Of a DNA stretch of 64,000 nucleotides, positions 63,596 through 64,000 are shown piece by piece. Numbering within the stretch: the first letter of the stretch is position 1; every line of letters begins with the position of its first letter. Made by a program: the position numbers and the translations under genes. Below the pieces are notes generated by a model. It made no database searches and had not been told where the DNA came from. It saw nothing but the letters and a program-made list of their open reading frames with translations. The stretch is from Isoptericola variabilis 225. Its GTDB lineage: Bacteria; Actinomycetota; Actinomycetes; Actinomycetales; Cellulomonadaceae. The DNA lies in assembly GCF_000215105.1 (NCBI RefSeq), contig NC_015588.1:2170001-2234000 (forward strand), read 5' to 3'.

Positions 63596-64000
63596 TCAGC
63601 GGTGGAGGCGGCAGCGGGCCTGGTAGGACTCGGTGCCGCCGACGTGCTCGGCGACCGGCGTGAGCGCGTCGCCCGCCGGGGTGCCGCCGTCGGGCAGCCG
63701 CACGTGGTAAGCCGCGTCACGGCCGCACACCGCGCACACGGCGGTGAGCTTGGTGACCGACTCGGCCACGGCCATGAGGGCCGGCAGCGGCTCGAACGGC
63801 CGCCCGTCGAAGGTGACGGACAGCCCCGCGACGACGACCACCAGCCCCGCGTCGGCGAGCCCGACGGCGACGTCGACCAGCCCCGGCCCGAAGAACTGGG
63901 CCTCGTCGACCGCGACCATCCGCGTGCCGAACTCGACGAGCCGCGGGATCTCGGACGCCGCCGCGACCGTGCTCGAGGGGACCTCGAGCCCCGAGTGCGA
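63596..64000 (-). CDS. tdk: Thymidine kinase (5' end cut by window)
   Basis: The last 134 residues of a TK1-type thymidine kinase. Visible are the catalytic DEAQFFGPGLVDVAVGLADAGLVVVVAGL, the lasso FDGRPFEPLPALMAVAESVTKLTAVCAVCGRDA with the zinc Cys pair, and the end GGTESYQARCRLHR with the other zinc ligands (C and H). It phosphorylates thymidine in salvage. The N-terminal P-loop lies beyond the right edge. The next gene on the same strand is the DUF4240 protein. Confidence 0.93.
   Translation of the reverse strand, partial: SHSGLEVPSSTVAAASEIPRLVEFGTRMVAVDEAQFFGPGLVDVAVGLADAGLVVVVAGLSVTFDGRPFEPLPALMAVAESVTKLTAVCAVCGRDAAYHVRLPDGGTPAGDALTPVAEHVGGTESYQARCRLHR

Overview
The window is very GC-rich DNA with many GTG starts, 4-base start/stop overlaps and actinobacterial marker families: a 13E12/DUF222-HNH protein, a mycothiol-dependent isomerase-like protein, a mycoredoxin-like protein, SCO4848-type and DUF4240 proteins, and fused PntA. 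It fits a member of the Micrococcales near Cellulomonas, Cellulosimicrobium or Isoptericola. That placement is an inference from gene content, not a database match.

Layout. 1-4.7 kb: non-homologous end-joining genes (Ku, cut by the left edge, and a three-domain LigD) around a gamma-carbonic anhydrase-like gene and a small redox/membrane gene pair. 4.7-16.7 kb: housekeeping and accessory enzymes, including an M24 peptidase, an SOS-box-preceded HNH protein, acetyltransferases, a PNPOx-like/maleylpyruvate isomerase pair, malate:quinone oxidoreductase with two CRP-type boxes, and a luciferase-like oxidoreductase. 16.7-24.9 kb: a coupled pntA-pntB-ketopantoate reductase operon, the trehalose genes treY-treZ, and a formate/nitrite channel. 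25-32.7 kb: an MFS exporter and TetR regulators, mannonate dehydratase with two LacI-type operators, a GCS2-type ligase and a serine hydrolase.

32.8-48.4 kb is a scrambled accessory region. It begins with decayed genes: a dinB-like polymerase and an M50 peptidase, both with internal deletions and frameshifts. It continues with a 99-bp palindromic miniature element, a flavin monooxygenase, three ISL3-family insertion sequences, one IS3-family insertion sequence, and a MarR/LysE/nucleotidyltransferase-like/membrane-protein operon. It ends with a large serine recombinase whose reading frame runs straight through the 3' end of a tRNA-Ala(GGC) gene. The simplest reading is an integrated element at the tRNA, repeatedly invaded by insertion sequences, whose left end has decayed.

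48.4-64 kb returns to a conserved actinobacterial chromosome segment: tRNA-Ala, phosphoglycerate mutase-like, rsfS, nadD, proA, proB, obg, rpmA, rplU, with an MFS gene inserted between proA and proB. It is followed by a BCCT transporter, dodecin, an isoaspartate methyltransferase-like gene, a fatty acid desaturase with a palindromic operator, a DUF4240 protein and thymidine kinase, cut by the right edge.

The least explained structure is an inverted-repeat leader. It directly abuts the start codon in all three diverged ISL3 transposase genes, has a constant loop core (AGCGACCAAGCA), and has inner stems that differ between copies but still pair in at least two of them. I found no complete new defence or biosynthetic system in the window.
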